Assembly (NCBI GenBank): GCA_032718475.1
Contig: JAUCBJ010004027.1
Coordinates: forward strand, 1 to 64,000
DNA from: Nemertoderma westbladi
Lineage: Eukaryota; Xenacoelomorpha; Nemertodermatida; Nemertodermatidae
Direction of reading: 5' to 3'
DNA length: 64,000 nucleotides
Shown: positions 34,601 to 45,602 of the stretch, piece by piece
How positions within the stretch are numbered: position 1 is the stretch's first letter
Layout: every line of letters begins with the position of its first letter
Position numbers and translations under genes: made by a program
Notes under the pieces: model-generated
What the model was told of the DNA's origin: nothing
The model's input: the letters and a program-made list of their open reading frames with translations, nothing else
Databases searched by the model: none

Positions 34601-35696
34601 TTAAAATAATACCTAGGCCAACGTATCGTATGTTTTCATTTTTATGTATTTAGTACTAAAGAATTTAACTTGCTTAGTACCCTATCCTACTTGATATGTT
34701 CATGTAATCATATGTATTCAAAAATATACATTACATACGGATACGGATTACACAGGATTACGTTGTACCTGATTCATACCGGGGATAATAGCATGAATAC
34801 ACAACGACAAACCGGGGACGATTTACAATCCGGGGACGTCCCCGGAATGAATTGGTCGCTAAAATACAATCTACATCAACATACGAAATGAATGAATCGC
34901 TTATTAAAATATAAATTTTAGAAACGAAATAATACATGTATTGTTTTTTCTTATATATTAAGTAATTCAGAATTAAAGCATTTAACTATATTATCTGACT
35001 GTATTAATGTTACGAACATCATGTAGTCAATAATATACCTACAATTATTAGGCACTATGCTGCGAAATTAAATAAATGTTTATTAGGTTTAGTTAATTAT
35101 TTATTTCAAGTTCATTGGTTTATTTTGATTATTATCACAAATAGCAATAAAAATATTAAAATATTTAGTTAAAATTGGTAGCAAAATGAAATCTACTAAA
35201 GTATTGTTTCCTCACCACAAAATCATATTGCAGAGTTAGTTACGAATACAAGGATTTGAAGATTATGGCTGCCCATTGAACCCTTTCTATTTCTCAAGAA
35301 TATTCCAGAACATTATTTGTTATCCAATCACATATCGTCTCGCATCGCAGCACATTGTTTAATGTTTAACATTCGGTAGAGTTAATGATTGTGTAAACTC
35401 TACCTGAAATGTGCTCAATCACACTGGGGACCGGGTCGTGATTGGAGAAAAACTTAAACACACCAGTGAAATGTGTATGTTAGAGGACCCCAGTTCAACC
35501 TATGAGTAACAAATTAGCAATCTTTAGAGTTGATAAATTTTGAAACAATAGAATGACGTAAAATGGTCTCCTGATTCTATTGGTGCCAAAATAATTTAAT
35601 TTAAACCAAGAATAAAGAAGTTATAAGGAAATCAATATCGACCCCAGAACCGACCGATAGAAATAACGGTCCCCAGAATGGGGGTTGTACAAAGAG

Positions 35697-35700
<4 letters not shown>
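34601..35700. other. AT-rich spacer with family Q remnant
   Basis: 34782-34849 matches the right part of family Q, including the palindrome CCGGGGACGTCCCCGG (34830-34845). The rest shows scattered GGGGACC/CCCCAG motifs and no gene. Confidence 0.5.
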
Positions 35701-35740
<40 letters not shown>

Positions 35741-36803
35741 TGGTAGCCATAAATGTCGGAAGCCATAATCGAAGTTAATATCTTCAGCTAAATTGTTATT
35801 TCGATTCTTCTATCGGTAATTAATTATTTAGGGGGGTAACATTTATCCCATCTGGTATAAAATTAACATGGGTAGATTCGCCGTGTCCCATTCTATCAAA
35901 GTCTTTACTTTATACTCGAGATTAATGTCAAGTTTTATAGTTATTTATTGATTTACAATTAAAATTTCATTTTTATCAATTAATTCACACACAGGCTCTA
36001 ACCGCCTAATGACAGTCAATACGGAGTAATTCCTTCCCGTGTCTTAGCAACGCTGAGAATGTCCTGGCTTGTTAGAGGCAGACTGCTGCTGGTAGGATAG
36101 AATTAATTCCCTATCCATTCACTCACTCTCCATAGAACTGGCTGACGGGGAGGTGTGTGTGTGTTTGTTTAGGTGGGGCGAGAGACACGTATGGCGAGCC
36201 ATCAGCGAACTGATATAATTATACTATGGCCGTTTCTCAAAAGTCTGTGTGTGACGTGTGTGTGTGTGTGTGTGTGTCGGTAGCCATAAATGTCGGAAGC
36301 CATAATCGAAGTTAATATCTTCAGCTAAATTGTATGGTTGAATCGAATTATTTCGATTCTTCTATCGGTAATTAATTATTTAGGGGGGTAACATTTATCC
36401 CATCTGGTATAAAATTAACATGGGTAGATTCGCCGTGTCCCATTCTATCAAAGTCTTTACTTTATACTCGAGATTAATGTCAAGTTTTATAGTTATTTAT
36501 TGATTTACAATTAAAATTGCATTTTTATCAATTAATTCACACGCAGGCTCTAACCGCCTAATGACAGTCAATACGGAGTAATTCCTTCCCGTGTCTTAGC
36601 AACGCTGAGAATGTCCTGGCTTGTTAGAGGCAGACTGCTGCTGGTAGGATAGCATTAATTCCCTATCCATTCACTCACTCTCCATAGAACTGGCTGACGG
36701 GGAGGTGTGTGTGTGTTTGTTTAGGTGGGGCGAGAGACACGTATGGCGAGCCATCAGCGAACTGATATAATTATACTATGGCCGTTTCTCAAAAGTCTGT
36801 GTG

Positions 36804-36856
<53 letters not shown>

Positions 36857-37304
36857 GGTAGCCATAAATATCGGAAGCCATAATCGAAGCTAATATCTTC
36901 AGCTAAATTGTATGGTTGAATCGAATTATTTCGATTCTTCTATCGGTAATTAATTATTTAGGGGGCTAACATTTATCCCATCTGGTATAAAATTAACATG
37001 GGTAGATTCGCCGTGTCCCATTCTATCAAAGTCTTTACTTTATACTCGAGATTAATGTCAAGTTTTATAGTTATTTATTGATTTACAATTAAAATTTCAT
37101 TTTTATCAATTAATTCACACACAGGCTCTAACCGCCTAATGACAGTCAATACGGAGTAATTCCTACCCGTGTCTTAGCAACGCTGAGAATGTCCTGGCTT
37201 GTTAGAGGCAGACTGATGCTGGTAGGATAGCATTAATTCCCTATCCATTCACTCACTCTCCATAGAACTGGCTGACGGGGAGGTGTGTGTGTGTTTGTTT
37301 AGGT
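35701..37304. repeat. Three tandem copies of a ~540-580-bp unit with (TG)n
   Basis: GGTAGCCATAAAT starts at 35742, 36279 and 36857, periods of 537 and 578 bp. Each unit ends in the family Q start (GTGGGGCGAGAGACACG...) and a (TG)n tract; most of the length difference is in that tract and a ~15-bp insertion. The copies are nearly identical, so the duplication is recent and probably arose through the microsatellite. Confidence 0.9.
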
Positions 37305-37351
37305 ATCAGTTATTCAATGACATTACTATTATTACTAAAGTAACGTCGGGA

Positions 37352-37507
37352 TGTGGGGCGAGCCATCAGCGAACTGATATAATTATACTATGGCCGTTTC
37401 TCAAAAGTCTGCACTGGTTAACGCTACATACTGTGGACGTAAGTGCCATACAATACCCACGTTCTGGGGACCTTTCGCGAACTGGGGACGTCCCCAGAAC
37501 GTTCTGA
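37352..37507 (+). mobile_element. Family Q element, copy
   Basis: Starts GTGGGGCGAGCCATCAGCG, lacks the (TG)n tract, and ends around the palindrome CTGGGGACGTCCCCAG (37482-37497). The 74-codon frame across it is accidental. Confidence 0.55.
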
Positions 37508-38274
37508 CTGGAAATTCGAAATCTTCATTGCCAAATTAGTCTAAATATGAAATTTCACCGTATTTAGGCTCAGTCCCCACTTTGTTTGTGTTAAGCCGCA
37601 CTCGTATATGTTCGGTGTGTATGGGGTGTAAATATTGATGTCCCCACTACAACAGTGATAAATATACACACATTATCTACGTCATTTTGTGACGTCACAA
37701 TGTCCCCAGTGAGCTTAATTTTTAACGACCCCAGTTTGTGGTTGAAATTAAGTATGTTATGTGTTATGTTCAATTATTTATGGATTAGTTAGTCAGCTCT
37801 GTCTTCGAGACAATGCAGCTCAGGCAATCACTAGATAATGTTTTTTTATTATTTTTATACACTCGTGAATAATTGTAAAAGTTAATATTTCCTTATGAGT
37901 TACCTAAGCACCCCTTGTGGTGCAACTTTCCTCAGTTACTATAACAATGGATTTTCACTTAGTCGATAGTGCTAAACAATCCCGCATGCACTATGCATAC
38001 AAGCATGTAGCAATTTTTTTTAAAAAATATGTGGACAAATATCGTAATACGGCCACTGTTACTTTTTTTTCTGCGGGGGCACTAATTAAATTAAACTAAT
38101 TAAATTCATGTTTAAAATAATTACAAATAAGGTGGAGCACAACGATATATGATATAACTCTTATCATTCAAATTACATTCACCTCATTCAATTATATTAA
38201 ATATATCATGAATTTTATACCTTTAATTTTTTAGACCCTTCTACGTACTGTAGTGGAAATAGACATTATAATAA
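37508..38274. other. AT-rich spacer
   Basis: No gene. Several GTCCCC/CCCCAG motifs (about 37571, 37641, 37703, 37723). Confidence 0.4.
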
Positions 38275-38660
38275 TTTCACGAAAACACACCCATTCTAAA
38301 TAGTGTAGTGTACCTTGAGCACATCTGGGGACAAGTTTTTAGTGCTAAGAGTATTATATTATGCCCTATGTTCTACTTATGTAGGTAGTTGCAATAGATG
38401 TTAAGAATATATAATAAATTAACGAGAACACACCGTTCCAAATACTGTACCTTGCGCACATCTGGGGACATTATTTTTTGTATTGTTTTTGTGTAGACCA
38501 TACGGTATGTACAGTAGTTGCAATGGACAATGGACAATAAGAAAATTTTTTATATATTGACGAAAACACACCATTCTAAATACTGTCCCTTGCGCACATC
38601 TGGGAACATTAGTTTTTTAAGTGCTGAGAGTATTATATTAAATTAGGCCCTACGTATTGT
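38275..38660. repeat. Three diverged ~143-bp repeats
   Basis: The segment GAAAACACACC(C)ATTCTAAATA...CACATCTGGGGACA recurs from about 38279, 38424 and 38566. The copies differ by substitutions and small indels. No coding capacity. Confidence 0.7.
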
Positions 38661-38672
38661 TGCAATGAATGT

Positions 38673-39458
38673 TACTACTACTAGGTCGAGCGAACTCGGA
38701 CAGTGGAAATGAGATCCTTTCAGGCTTCCCGATTCTCCATAGTTGGCGCAATTTCGTTTCTCCCAAGTTGAGTATCCCTTTCAAGTTGATCTATATGTTA
38801 TGGCCGGTCGTCCACAACTACGCTTTCTATGAGTTGGTTGCCAGAAAAGTAGATCTGGTATGACCTCGTCTTTATTTCGCCAGCAGTGCCCACTGAATCT
38901 TAATCTGCGTTCATGGAGGGTGGTTGATACATGTGGTATTGTACCATAAAGCTCGGCGTTTGTCATGTGTTGTCTCCAGCTGATGGTTAGGGCTGCCCTT
39001 AGTAGTCTTGTGTAGCAACCATCAATTCGGTGTTTGGGTTATATCGCCAGTGTCTAGGTCTCACCCCCGTATAAATATACACCTTCCACTGTGGCTCGAA
39101 AGAACTTAGTCTTCAGGTGGCTGGAGAGATCTGATTTCCAGATGGTACCCATTTTTGATAGAGCTACCCAACCCAAGCCTTTGCTTTCCTAACTTCTATG
39201 TCCTTTTTGCTACTCTCGATCCATGACCCAAGGTACCGGAAGTCGTCGACCTTCCTTAGTTGATTATTATCAATGGTTGTCAAGTTTCCATCAACATTAA
39301 AGGTCATGAATTCGGTCTTGGTAGCATTTATATGCAATCCAACCTCCTTAGCAGCCCTCTCCACTTTATTTAGTAGAAGATGTGCATCTGCTAGGGTATT
39401 AGAGAGCAGGGCGATGTCACCCGCAAAGTCGGTGTCTGTGACTGTAGTTGCCGGATAT
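38673..39458 (-). pseudogene. LINE B fragment (3' half, decayed)
   Basis: The minus strand reads TDTDFAGDIALLSNTLADAH (FAGD in place of the catalytic FADD), then DDFRYLGSWIESSKKDIEV and, after breaks, the C-terminal LRFSGHCWRNKDE region. It ends in a (TAG)n tail read as CTACTACTAGG at 38673. The active-site change plus stops make it dead. Its upstream end abuts the tail of LINE fragment A. Confidence 0.75.
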
Positions 39459-40401
39459 CTACTACTACTACTAGGATCGGCATGCTGGATTGCAGCTGCA
39501 TTTTTAAGAATGCTGTGCCGGCTTATCGACAAAATTGCACCACCACAACACACCATCACCCATGACATTTGCTAGATCATCCGCATCTTCAAGGCCAGTG
39601 TCCTTTAAGATGCGTCTCAAGAAAGTCATGGGCTGTCCACCATGCTTATTCACTCCATGAGGCTGCCAAAGTACAAGATTATGCACTGGCTGGTCCTCAC
39701 GGCGAAAGCAATGTCTTGCAAAGCGGAGGCGATTTTGTTCTAGTGTCAAGCATGGGGGAACCAATGAGACGCCTCCAATGTTATATAGTGTCTGGTTGGA
39801 GATGTGTGCATTGTACTTGACACAATGTACCCGGCGTAGCATTCTTGTGAATGTGCCATCCAGAGATTTGGTGTCCTCAGCAGTTAGAGCCCAGCATGGA
39901 CTCCCATAGAGGAGTACTGGAACTACTGCTGCTCTAAATAATCGGACCTTAAGTTTCCGATTAATTCTCGGTGACTTCCAAATCCTGAAAAGCCTATTCA
40001 AGGCTGCCCATGCCTTTCCCTTACGTATTCGAAGGTCCTCACCTGACTCCCGGATCCATGATCCCAGGTAACAGAAGTCATCCACATGCTCAAGCATACC
40101 ATCTTTTGAGCTTATGCTCATCCGATCAGAGGCTTGCTGACGACTTTCAAAGTTAACTGTCAAAATTTTGGTCTTTCTGGAGTTAATAAAAAGACCAACA
40201 CTAGAAGCAGCATGTTTTAATGAGCTGAGGAGCCGTTGGGCTCCCTCTAGTGATTCTGAGAGTACTCCTAAGTCATCAGCAAAGTCTAGATCAGTTAGGT
40301 ACTTGGCAGGATGTCCTCGACTTCTGGAGCCAGTAGGTGGAGTTATCATCACCATATCATCATTATGATGATCTAAGGACATGCGTAGAACATAGTCAAC
40401 C
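39459..40401 (-). pseudogene. LINE A fragment (same family as 23-kb LINE)
   Basis: Minus-strand copy of the last ~290 codons of the LINE at 23-24.8 kb (MSLDHHNDD... LDFADDLGVLS ... to TAA 39504) plus its 3' UTR and (TAG)n tail at about 39459-39472. It is 5' truncated at about 40401. Near-identical to the full-length RT frame with scattered substitutions and no stop, so it is a recent insertion. Confidence 0.9.
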
Positions 40402-40623
40402 GCACTGCTCCTTAAATGCCTTTTGCTGTTAAAACCTTGATAGATCCTTGTCTTGTCTAGGTAGTAACGATTGGTGTCAATTTAATCAAGAGTTCGATTA
40501 TGTTGAGACTGAAGCTGAAATAGTAATGAGAAAGGCAGGTGGTTCGTTTAAGAGTGTCATATTAATTAGTGGTGCTTAGTTCGAAAAGAAATACCTAGAC
40601 AGGAAATTCAACGAGAAGCAACT
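40402..40623. other. Spacer
   Basis: Short stretch between the LINE A breakpoint and the 45-bp array. Nothing recognised. Confidence 0.4.
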
Positions 40624-41790
40624 TATGGTACCGGACTAGCAGTAGGAAAAAGAGTTTCTATTTCATCTCATGGTACCGGACTAGCAGTAGGAAAAAGAGT
40701 TTCTATTTCATCTCATGGTACCGGACTAGCAGTAGGAAAAAGAGTTTCTATTTCATCTCATGGTACCGGACTAACAGTAAGAAAAAGAGTTTATATTTCA
40801 TCTCATGGTACCGGACTAACAGTAAGAAAAAGAATTTATATTTCATCTCATGGTACCGGACTAGCAGTAGGAAAAATAGTTTCTATTTCATCTCATGGTA
40901 CCGGACTAGCAGTAGGAAAAAGAGTTTCTATTTCATCTCATGGTACCGGACTAACAGTAAGAAAAAGAATTTATATTTCATCTCATGGTACCGGACTAGC
41001 AGTAGGAAAAAGAGTTTCTATTTCATCTCATGGTACCGGACTAACAGTAAGAAAAAGAATTTATATTTCATCTCATGGTACCGGACTAGCAGTAGGAAAA
41101 AGAGTTTCTATTTCATCTCATGGTACCGGACTAGCAGTAGGAAAAAGAGTTTCTATTTCATCTCATGGTACCGGACTAACAGTAAGAAATAGAGTTTATA
41201 TTTCATCTCATGGTACCGGACTATCAGTAGGAAAAAGAGTTTCTGTTTCATCTCATGGTACCGGACTAACAGTAAGAAAAAGAGTTTATATTTCATCTCA
41301 TGGTACCGGACTAGCAGTAAGAAAAAGAGTTTATATTTCATCTCATGGTACCGGACTATCAGTAGGAAAAAGAGTTTCTGTTTCATCTCATGGTACCGGA
41401 CTAACAGTAAGAAAAAGAGTTTATATTTCATCTCATGGTACCGGACTAGCAGTAGGAAAAAGAGTTTCTATTTCATCTCATGGTACCGGACTAACAGTAA
41501 GAAAAAGAGTTTATATTTCATCTCATGGTACCGGACTAGCAGTAGGAAAAAGAGTTTCTATTTCATCTCATGGTACCGGACTAACAGTAAGAAAAAGAGT
41601 TTATATTTCATCTCATGGTACCGGACTAGCAGTAGGAAAAAGAGTTTCTATTTCATCTCATGGTACCGGACTAACAGTAAGAAAAAGAGTTTATATTTCA
41701 TCTCATGGTACCGGACTAGCAGTAGGAAAAAGAGTTTATATTTCATCTCATGGTACCGGACTAACAGTAGGAAAAAGAGTTTATATTTCA
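40624..41790. repeat. Minisatellite, 45-bp unit, 26 copies
   Basis: Units start CATGGTACCGGACTA. Two types are mixed: A (GCAGTAGG...TTTCTA) and B (ACAGTAAG...TTTATA). From about unit 13 on they mostly alternate, giving a 90-bp higher-order dimer, with a few A/B hybrids. Since 45 is a multiple of 3, the minus strand keeps a 15-residue repeat open (KLFFLLLVRYHEMKY); it has no start context or homology and I do not call it a gene. Confidence 0.95.
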
Positions 41791-41814
41791 TGTCAATGTT
41801 AAATGATCAATTTA

Positions 41815-41975
41815 CGAAAAGGAGCAGGTTTATAGTGGAGCGTTATTCTAACCAAAACAATAAACGAAACTTAATAGAAAAGGTTATAGTTTTATTTTTC
41901 AGAGTAATCAGATGTTACTTACGTCGAATTTCCCTTGGATACGGATGAATTTTGATTGCGCGAAAGTCCCCCCCC
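41815..41975 (+). repeat. ~160-bp direct repeat, left copy
   Basis: Matches 43975-44125 in the same orientation: CGTTATTCTAACCAAAACAATAAAC, GTCGAATTTCCC and AAAGTCCCCCC occur in order in both. The left copy ends in a C-run (about 41968-41983). The pair flanks the 42.1-43.6-kb gene region. Confidence 0.7.
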
Positions 41976-42137
41976 CCCCCCCCAATTCCAAACCCGACCA
42001 AGCCATACACTCCAGTCCAATCACGCTATACAATTTATCGTTACGTCCTATTCTTCCACACAAATATTAACTATTTATTGACAGTTATAGTTATATAATA
42101 ATATTTATTGTTATTATATTTAGATATTTCTAATTGA

Positions 42138-42198
42138 ATGGATGTGTTAAAAGTTGTTGTTGCTACCGTCTTGTTATTTTGTGGGGGACAAGTTTATG
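42138..42198 (+). CDS. Putative signal-peptide first exon
   Basis: ATG 42138 opens MDVLKVVVATVLLFCGGQVY, a typical secretory leader: short charged N-terminus, hydrophobic core, small residues near the end. It stops at a consensus splice donor (TATG|GTAAGTT, donor at 42199). The next exon was not found in the window. It lies just beyond the 3' end of the opposite-strand gene. Supported only by the leader and donor. Confidence 0.4.
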
Positions 42199-42318
42199 GT
42201 AAGTTAATTCACGTTTACATCACATCCTACCAAACTATATATATTAAGTGTACTGTACTCTACTAATACTGTACTGTAGTATATTATTAGCGTTGACCGC
42301 ACAAAGTCGATTATGATT

Positions 42319-43071
42319 CTAGAATACTCCAGTAAATGTAACCACCACCAAAACCACCTGAATTACCGGAGTAGCAGCAACTGAACTGCTTGCTGTCGTC
42401 TCGAATGTTGTGGTTTCTTCCTCCGCCCTGGTAGTTGTAGCTAGGTTCACCTCCCAAACTGGAGTACGACACTCACCAGGACAACAGTTTATCTGGCACG
42501 ATTTGTGCTTCTCTTCGAATCCGTGTAGCATATGGTCTCTAACAATAAACACAACTCTCATGAAATCATCCTGGTCTGTTTCCACGTCCTTGTAACTCTT
42601 CTGGTTATTTTTAAACCCTTCTTCATACTGTTGCATAAATGCTGGACATCTGTCTTCATCCAGAGATAGGCAGAATCTCCGCCAGGCTTTTTCGCTCTCA
42701 TTCCTTACGCATTGCTCCAGGAGAGCCTCTAACATGATCTCATCCCCTGTTTCACCATCAACAGCGATGTTTCGATAGAAGTAATAGGCACATTCTTCGC
42801 AATCGTGCCTAATGTTTCCGATGATGTCGTGGCGTTTTCTGGTGATGAGATTGGATTCTAACCATTCCCCATTTTTATTGTATAGTGTAGTAAATTTGTC
42901 ATTTACCTCCTTTTCTAGCTTCTCAGTTGTTGCGTTAATGGTTAGTGATGCTTCATTATAGCAGTTGAAACTACTGTAGCAGACAGCGGTTATGTTTAGT
43001 AGGATGTAAAGAGCCAATAGTGATGTTGTGGGGCGAGACACGTAGTCGGCGAGCCTTTGCATACGGTTCAT
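42319..43071 (-). CDS. Putative secreted, GPI-anchored Cys-rich protein
   Basis: 250 codons, ATG 43071 to TAG 42319. N-terminal 15 residues (MNRMQRLADYVSRPT) come from the family R element; then a signal-peptide-like SLLALYILLNITAVCYSS. The body has about ten cysteines (DCEEC, INCC, GEC), two or more Asn glycosylation sites and a Lys/Glu-rich helical part (EKLEKEVNDKF). The Thr/Ser stretch TTTFETTASSS precedes a hydrophobic tail (VIQVVLVVVTF), as in GPI anchoring. Both early ATGs lie inside the mobile element; the original start is not visible. Family unknown. It could be a real host gene with a new start or a broken copy. Confidence 0.6.
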   Translation of the reverse strand: MNRMQRLADYVSRPTTSLLALYILLNITAVCYSSFNCYNEASLTINATTEKLEKEVNDKFTTLYNKNGEWLESNLITRKRHDIIGNIRHDCEECAYYFYRNIAVDGETGDEIMLEALLEQCVRNESEKAWRRFCLSLDEDRCPAFMQQYEEGFKNNQKSYKDVETDQDDFMRVVFIVRDHMLHGFEEKHKSCQINCCPGECRTPVWEVNLATTTRAEEETTTFETTASSSVAATPVIQVVLVVVTFTGVF

Positions 43072-43649
43072 ATAGGGCAAATGGGGTATGTCCGTCTGTC
43101 CGTCTGTCTGTCTGTCCGTCTGTCTGGTAAATGTTTGAACGCGAATTTCTCGGCATCGCTCGTTCGGAATTGAACCAAACTTAGTAGGTAAGTAGTAGAG
43201 AGAAAGTTTAGAAAGTTTGTAAAGTTTGGTGAAAAATCATGCAATCTGACGTCAGCTACGACAGATTATGTGGTTTTTAGAAAATGTTAAATTTCTCGGG
43301 AAGGCCTCATTTTCCTGAGCTGAAATTTTGGTGGCCTGTAGAGAATCATGAAGTCTATCTTTTACGAAATTGAAAAGTTAAGACATTTAATTGGGGATCC
43401 GCTAGAGACTCAGAAGTAATGACATAGGCCTACCGGTACGGTACTGCTGTACAGTGCTGCACTGGTAAGTACGAAATTGCAGAATAACAATTTGACACCA
43501 CCTAGCGGATTAACATATGATTGTATATCGAATGAATACATTTATAGCATGGGATATGGGGTCCAAACTAGACATGCCCCATTTGCTCTATATGAACCGT
43601 ATGCCAAGGCTTGCCGACTACGTGCTGCGCGAAGTCCCCACGAACGTGT
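43027..43649 (+). mobile_element. Family R inverted-repeat element
   Basis: Starts TGTGGGGCGAGACACG and ends GTCCCCACGAACGTGT. The ends are inverted repeats over at least 50 bp (GTAGTCGGCGAGCCTTTGC versus GTAGTCGGCAAGCCTTGGC, then TACGGTTCATATAG). TGT flanks both sides (43027-43029, 43647-43649). TCTG/CCGT microsatellite lies next to the left repeat (43088-43125). Non-coding; clearly related in its ends to family P. Confidence 0.85.
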
Positions 43650-44370
43650 ATTATTTCGAGCCATAGTTGTAGTATCCCATTATCAAATGCAGATGCCTCT
43701 ATTATTCAGTTACTCTTCTAGTCATACTCTAGTTATTCAGTCGTCTAATAATTTGACATAAAGTAGCAGTTTATATCGTGGTGTTCTGTACTGTTCTCAT
43801 TCAATGCGTACTTGAAGAAGAGAAGAGGTCCTTCTATAGGCTACATATGCATCTGTTAGATATAAAATCAATATTCGAGACTGTGGGTTGGGGGGGGGGG
43901 GGGGGGGGACTTTTCGTAAATACCATATTGGCGATTTAATATCTCGTAATGTTAAATTATAAATTAAGGATCAAAGGAACAGGTTACAATGGTGCGTTAC
44001 TCTAACCAAAGCAATAAACTAAAGTCAATAGAACAGGTATTATTTTTGGGAGAAATCAGCTGTTATTTGCGTCGAATTTCCCCTGGAGAGGGTTGGATTT
44101 CTATTGCGTCAAAAGTCCCCCCTTATCTGATTAAAGGACACATTATAATTATAAAACTATATCGTAGGGTATCTTAGGGTGGCCCTGAGCGGCCAGTATT
44201 GTCGGTTTGCCCACAAAGTCGGGGAAACAAACTTGATTGGGTGTTTGTTGGTATAGAAACCACTCCAGCCAATTAGATTAGTTTTGCAAACTCGTTCGAA
44301 CGACTTTACCAAACCTGGGGAAACAAATCTAATTGGCACAAACTTTTGTTTTCCGGAGTTTTGTAAAGTA
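43650..44370. other. Spacer with direct and inverted repeats
   Basis: Contains a G-run (about 43889-43909), the right copy of the 160-bp direct repeat (43975-44125), and an 11-bp inverted repeat CCAATTAGATT/AATCTAATTGG (44269-44279, 44326-44336) inside duplicated GGGGAAACAAA segments. No gene. Confidence 0.55.
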
Positions 44371-44372
44371 GT

Positions 44373-45007
44373 TCAAACGAGATTGCGATTCATCAATAGA
44401 CCAATTCCACCATTGCCACTATCATCTGCTGACGCGAGGGCGAGTCGCCAACCGCCCCCCATGTCCTTAATCAGAACCTCATCAGTCTTTCCAGTCTGCA
44501 TTCGGTGCTCTTGAACACCCACTGCGCTAAGAGAAAGCTTATCTGCCAAGGCAGTCAGCTCACCTTGTCGCATTGGGGACCCGAGTGTTAGGGTGTTTAC
44601 TGAGGCTAGTCTTGTGACTTGCCTCAGATTCACCAATGGCTTTGTTGGTCGGGGTGGAACATGAGAGTAGCCTCCAACTCCAGAATCCCTCTCCCCATCA
44701 CAATCTGGCCTTCCTGGTGAGGTGACCCAGGGTTTGGGCCAGAAAGGTCATCAAGAAAGGGACTCAAAGAATTGTTGGCTGCTCTCTCTCCAGTAGGGGG
44801 TGAGACAGGCAGCCGGTCACGAGTTAACTGACGCCTGTGAGGCCGATTGTGTCCGGTAATTCCACTGGCCTCTAGTGGCCGGACCTCCGCATTGCTAATG
44901 TAATCCATAGTGGGGGTTGGGGGGTGCTTTTTTGCCGAGTCAGCTCTCGGGGCAAATACCACACCCTGGTTTGCCATTCCACAGGGTGGGTGTCGCAATG
45001 GAGTCAT
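44373..45007 (-). pseudogene. LINE 5' part: leader and endonuclease N-terminus
   Basis: Minus strand. A 125-codon frame (45007-44630) continues, after a frame change near 44633, into VTRLASVNTLTLGSPMRQGE...LSAVGVQEHRMQ...GGIGLLMNR. This resembles the N-terminal part of the apurinic-type endonuclease domain of LINEs (N of TLNVRTL-like, E in QEHR). It stops abruptly after about 85 endonuclease residues. Confidence 0.7.
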
Positions 45008-45377
45008 ATATGAGGCCCATCACCCATATCTACTCTGGCGCACATGACCCACCATTGGCTGTTGCAGCTCATCTGCTGGGTCATGCCCTGTACCCTTGCT
45101 GCCAGGTGCAGGTCGCAGTGAAGTGCTCTCAGAGTGGACATGAGAACACTCTACTCCTGGTGACCAGCCATTGGTAGATCACCATCTGCCTGGTCAGGCC
45201 ATATACCCCTGCAGCCAAGTATATGGGTCCTTAATCCAGGACCAAGGGCGTCCTTATCCCAGAACGAAGGGGGTCCCAGTTACAGGACCAGATTTGCCCT
45301 AGTAAGAGGGTCTATGCAGCTACAGGTGGCACCTCCTTTATGCTGCATGGAGGTGGCAAGTTTTCTTGATCAATGAC
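45008..45377. other. Probable LINE untranslated/unknown sequence
   Basis: GC-richer than its surroundings, with several repeated GACCAG/CCTGGT phrases and the related pair CACATGACCCACCATTGGCTG and GGTGACCAGCCATTGGTAG. Possibly LINE 5' UTR. No frame supported. Confidence 0.35.
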
Positions 45378-45602
45378 CTAGAATACCTGACCTGACCTAC
45401 GAAACAGAATATGGTCTATCTGGAACTTGTGACCACTGGGTCCACTATGAGTCCATAGCTTTCCAGTTCGTTTCTTGAACTGGGTTCCAGCCGAAAACAA
45501 TCCATTTCCAGAGATAAAATCCTGAAGATGGACGGAATTTCGGTTAATACTATCGCTATAGACCCAGGGCGATGTAGGTAGGTGATTGATGCAGACTTGC
45601 AT
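45378..45602 (-). pseudogene. LINE endonuclease C-terminal fragment
   Basis: Minus-strand frame with LQDFISGNGLFSAGTQF, KLWTHSGPSGHKFQIDHIL: the C-terminal part of an APE-type LINE endonuclease, with the conserved W-T...P...IDHI stretch. On this strand it lies upstream of the N-terminal fragment, so two insertions or a rearrangement are needed. Confidence 0.7.

Noticed and set aside
41153-41431. 92-codon hydrophobic repeat protein on the minus strand
   Set aside because: By-product of the 45-bp unit being a multiple of three; other parts of the array break the frame.
43477-43761. 94-codon plus-strand frame with HAPFALYEPYAKA
   Set aside because: Lies across the right inverted repeat of family R; the same peptide appears inverted at the left repeat.
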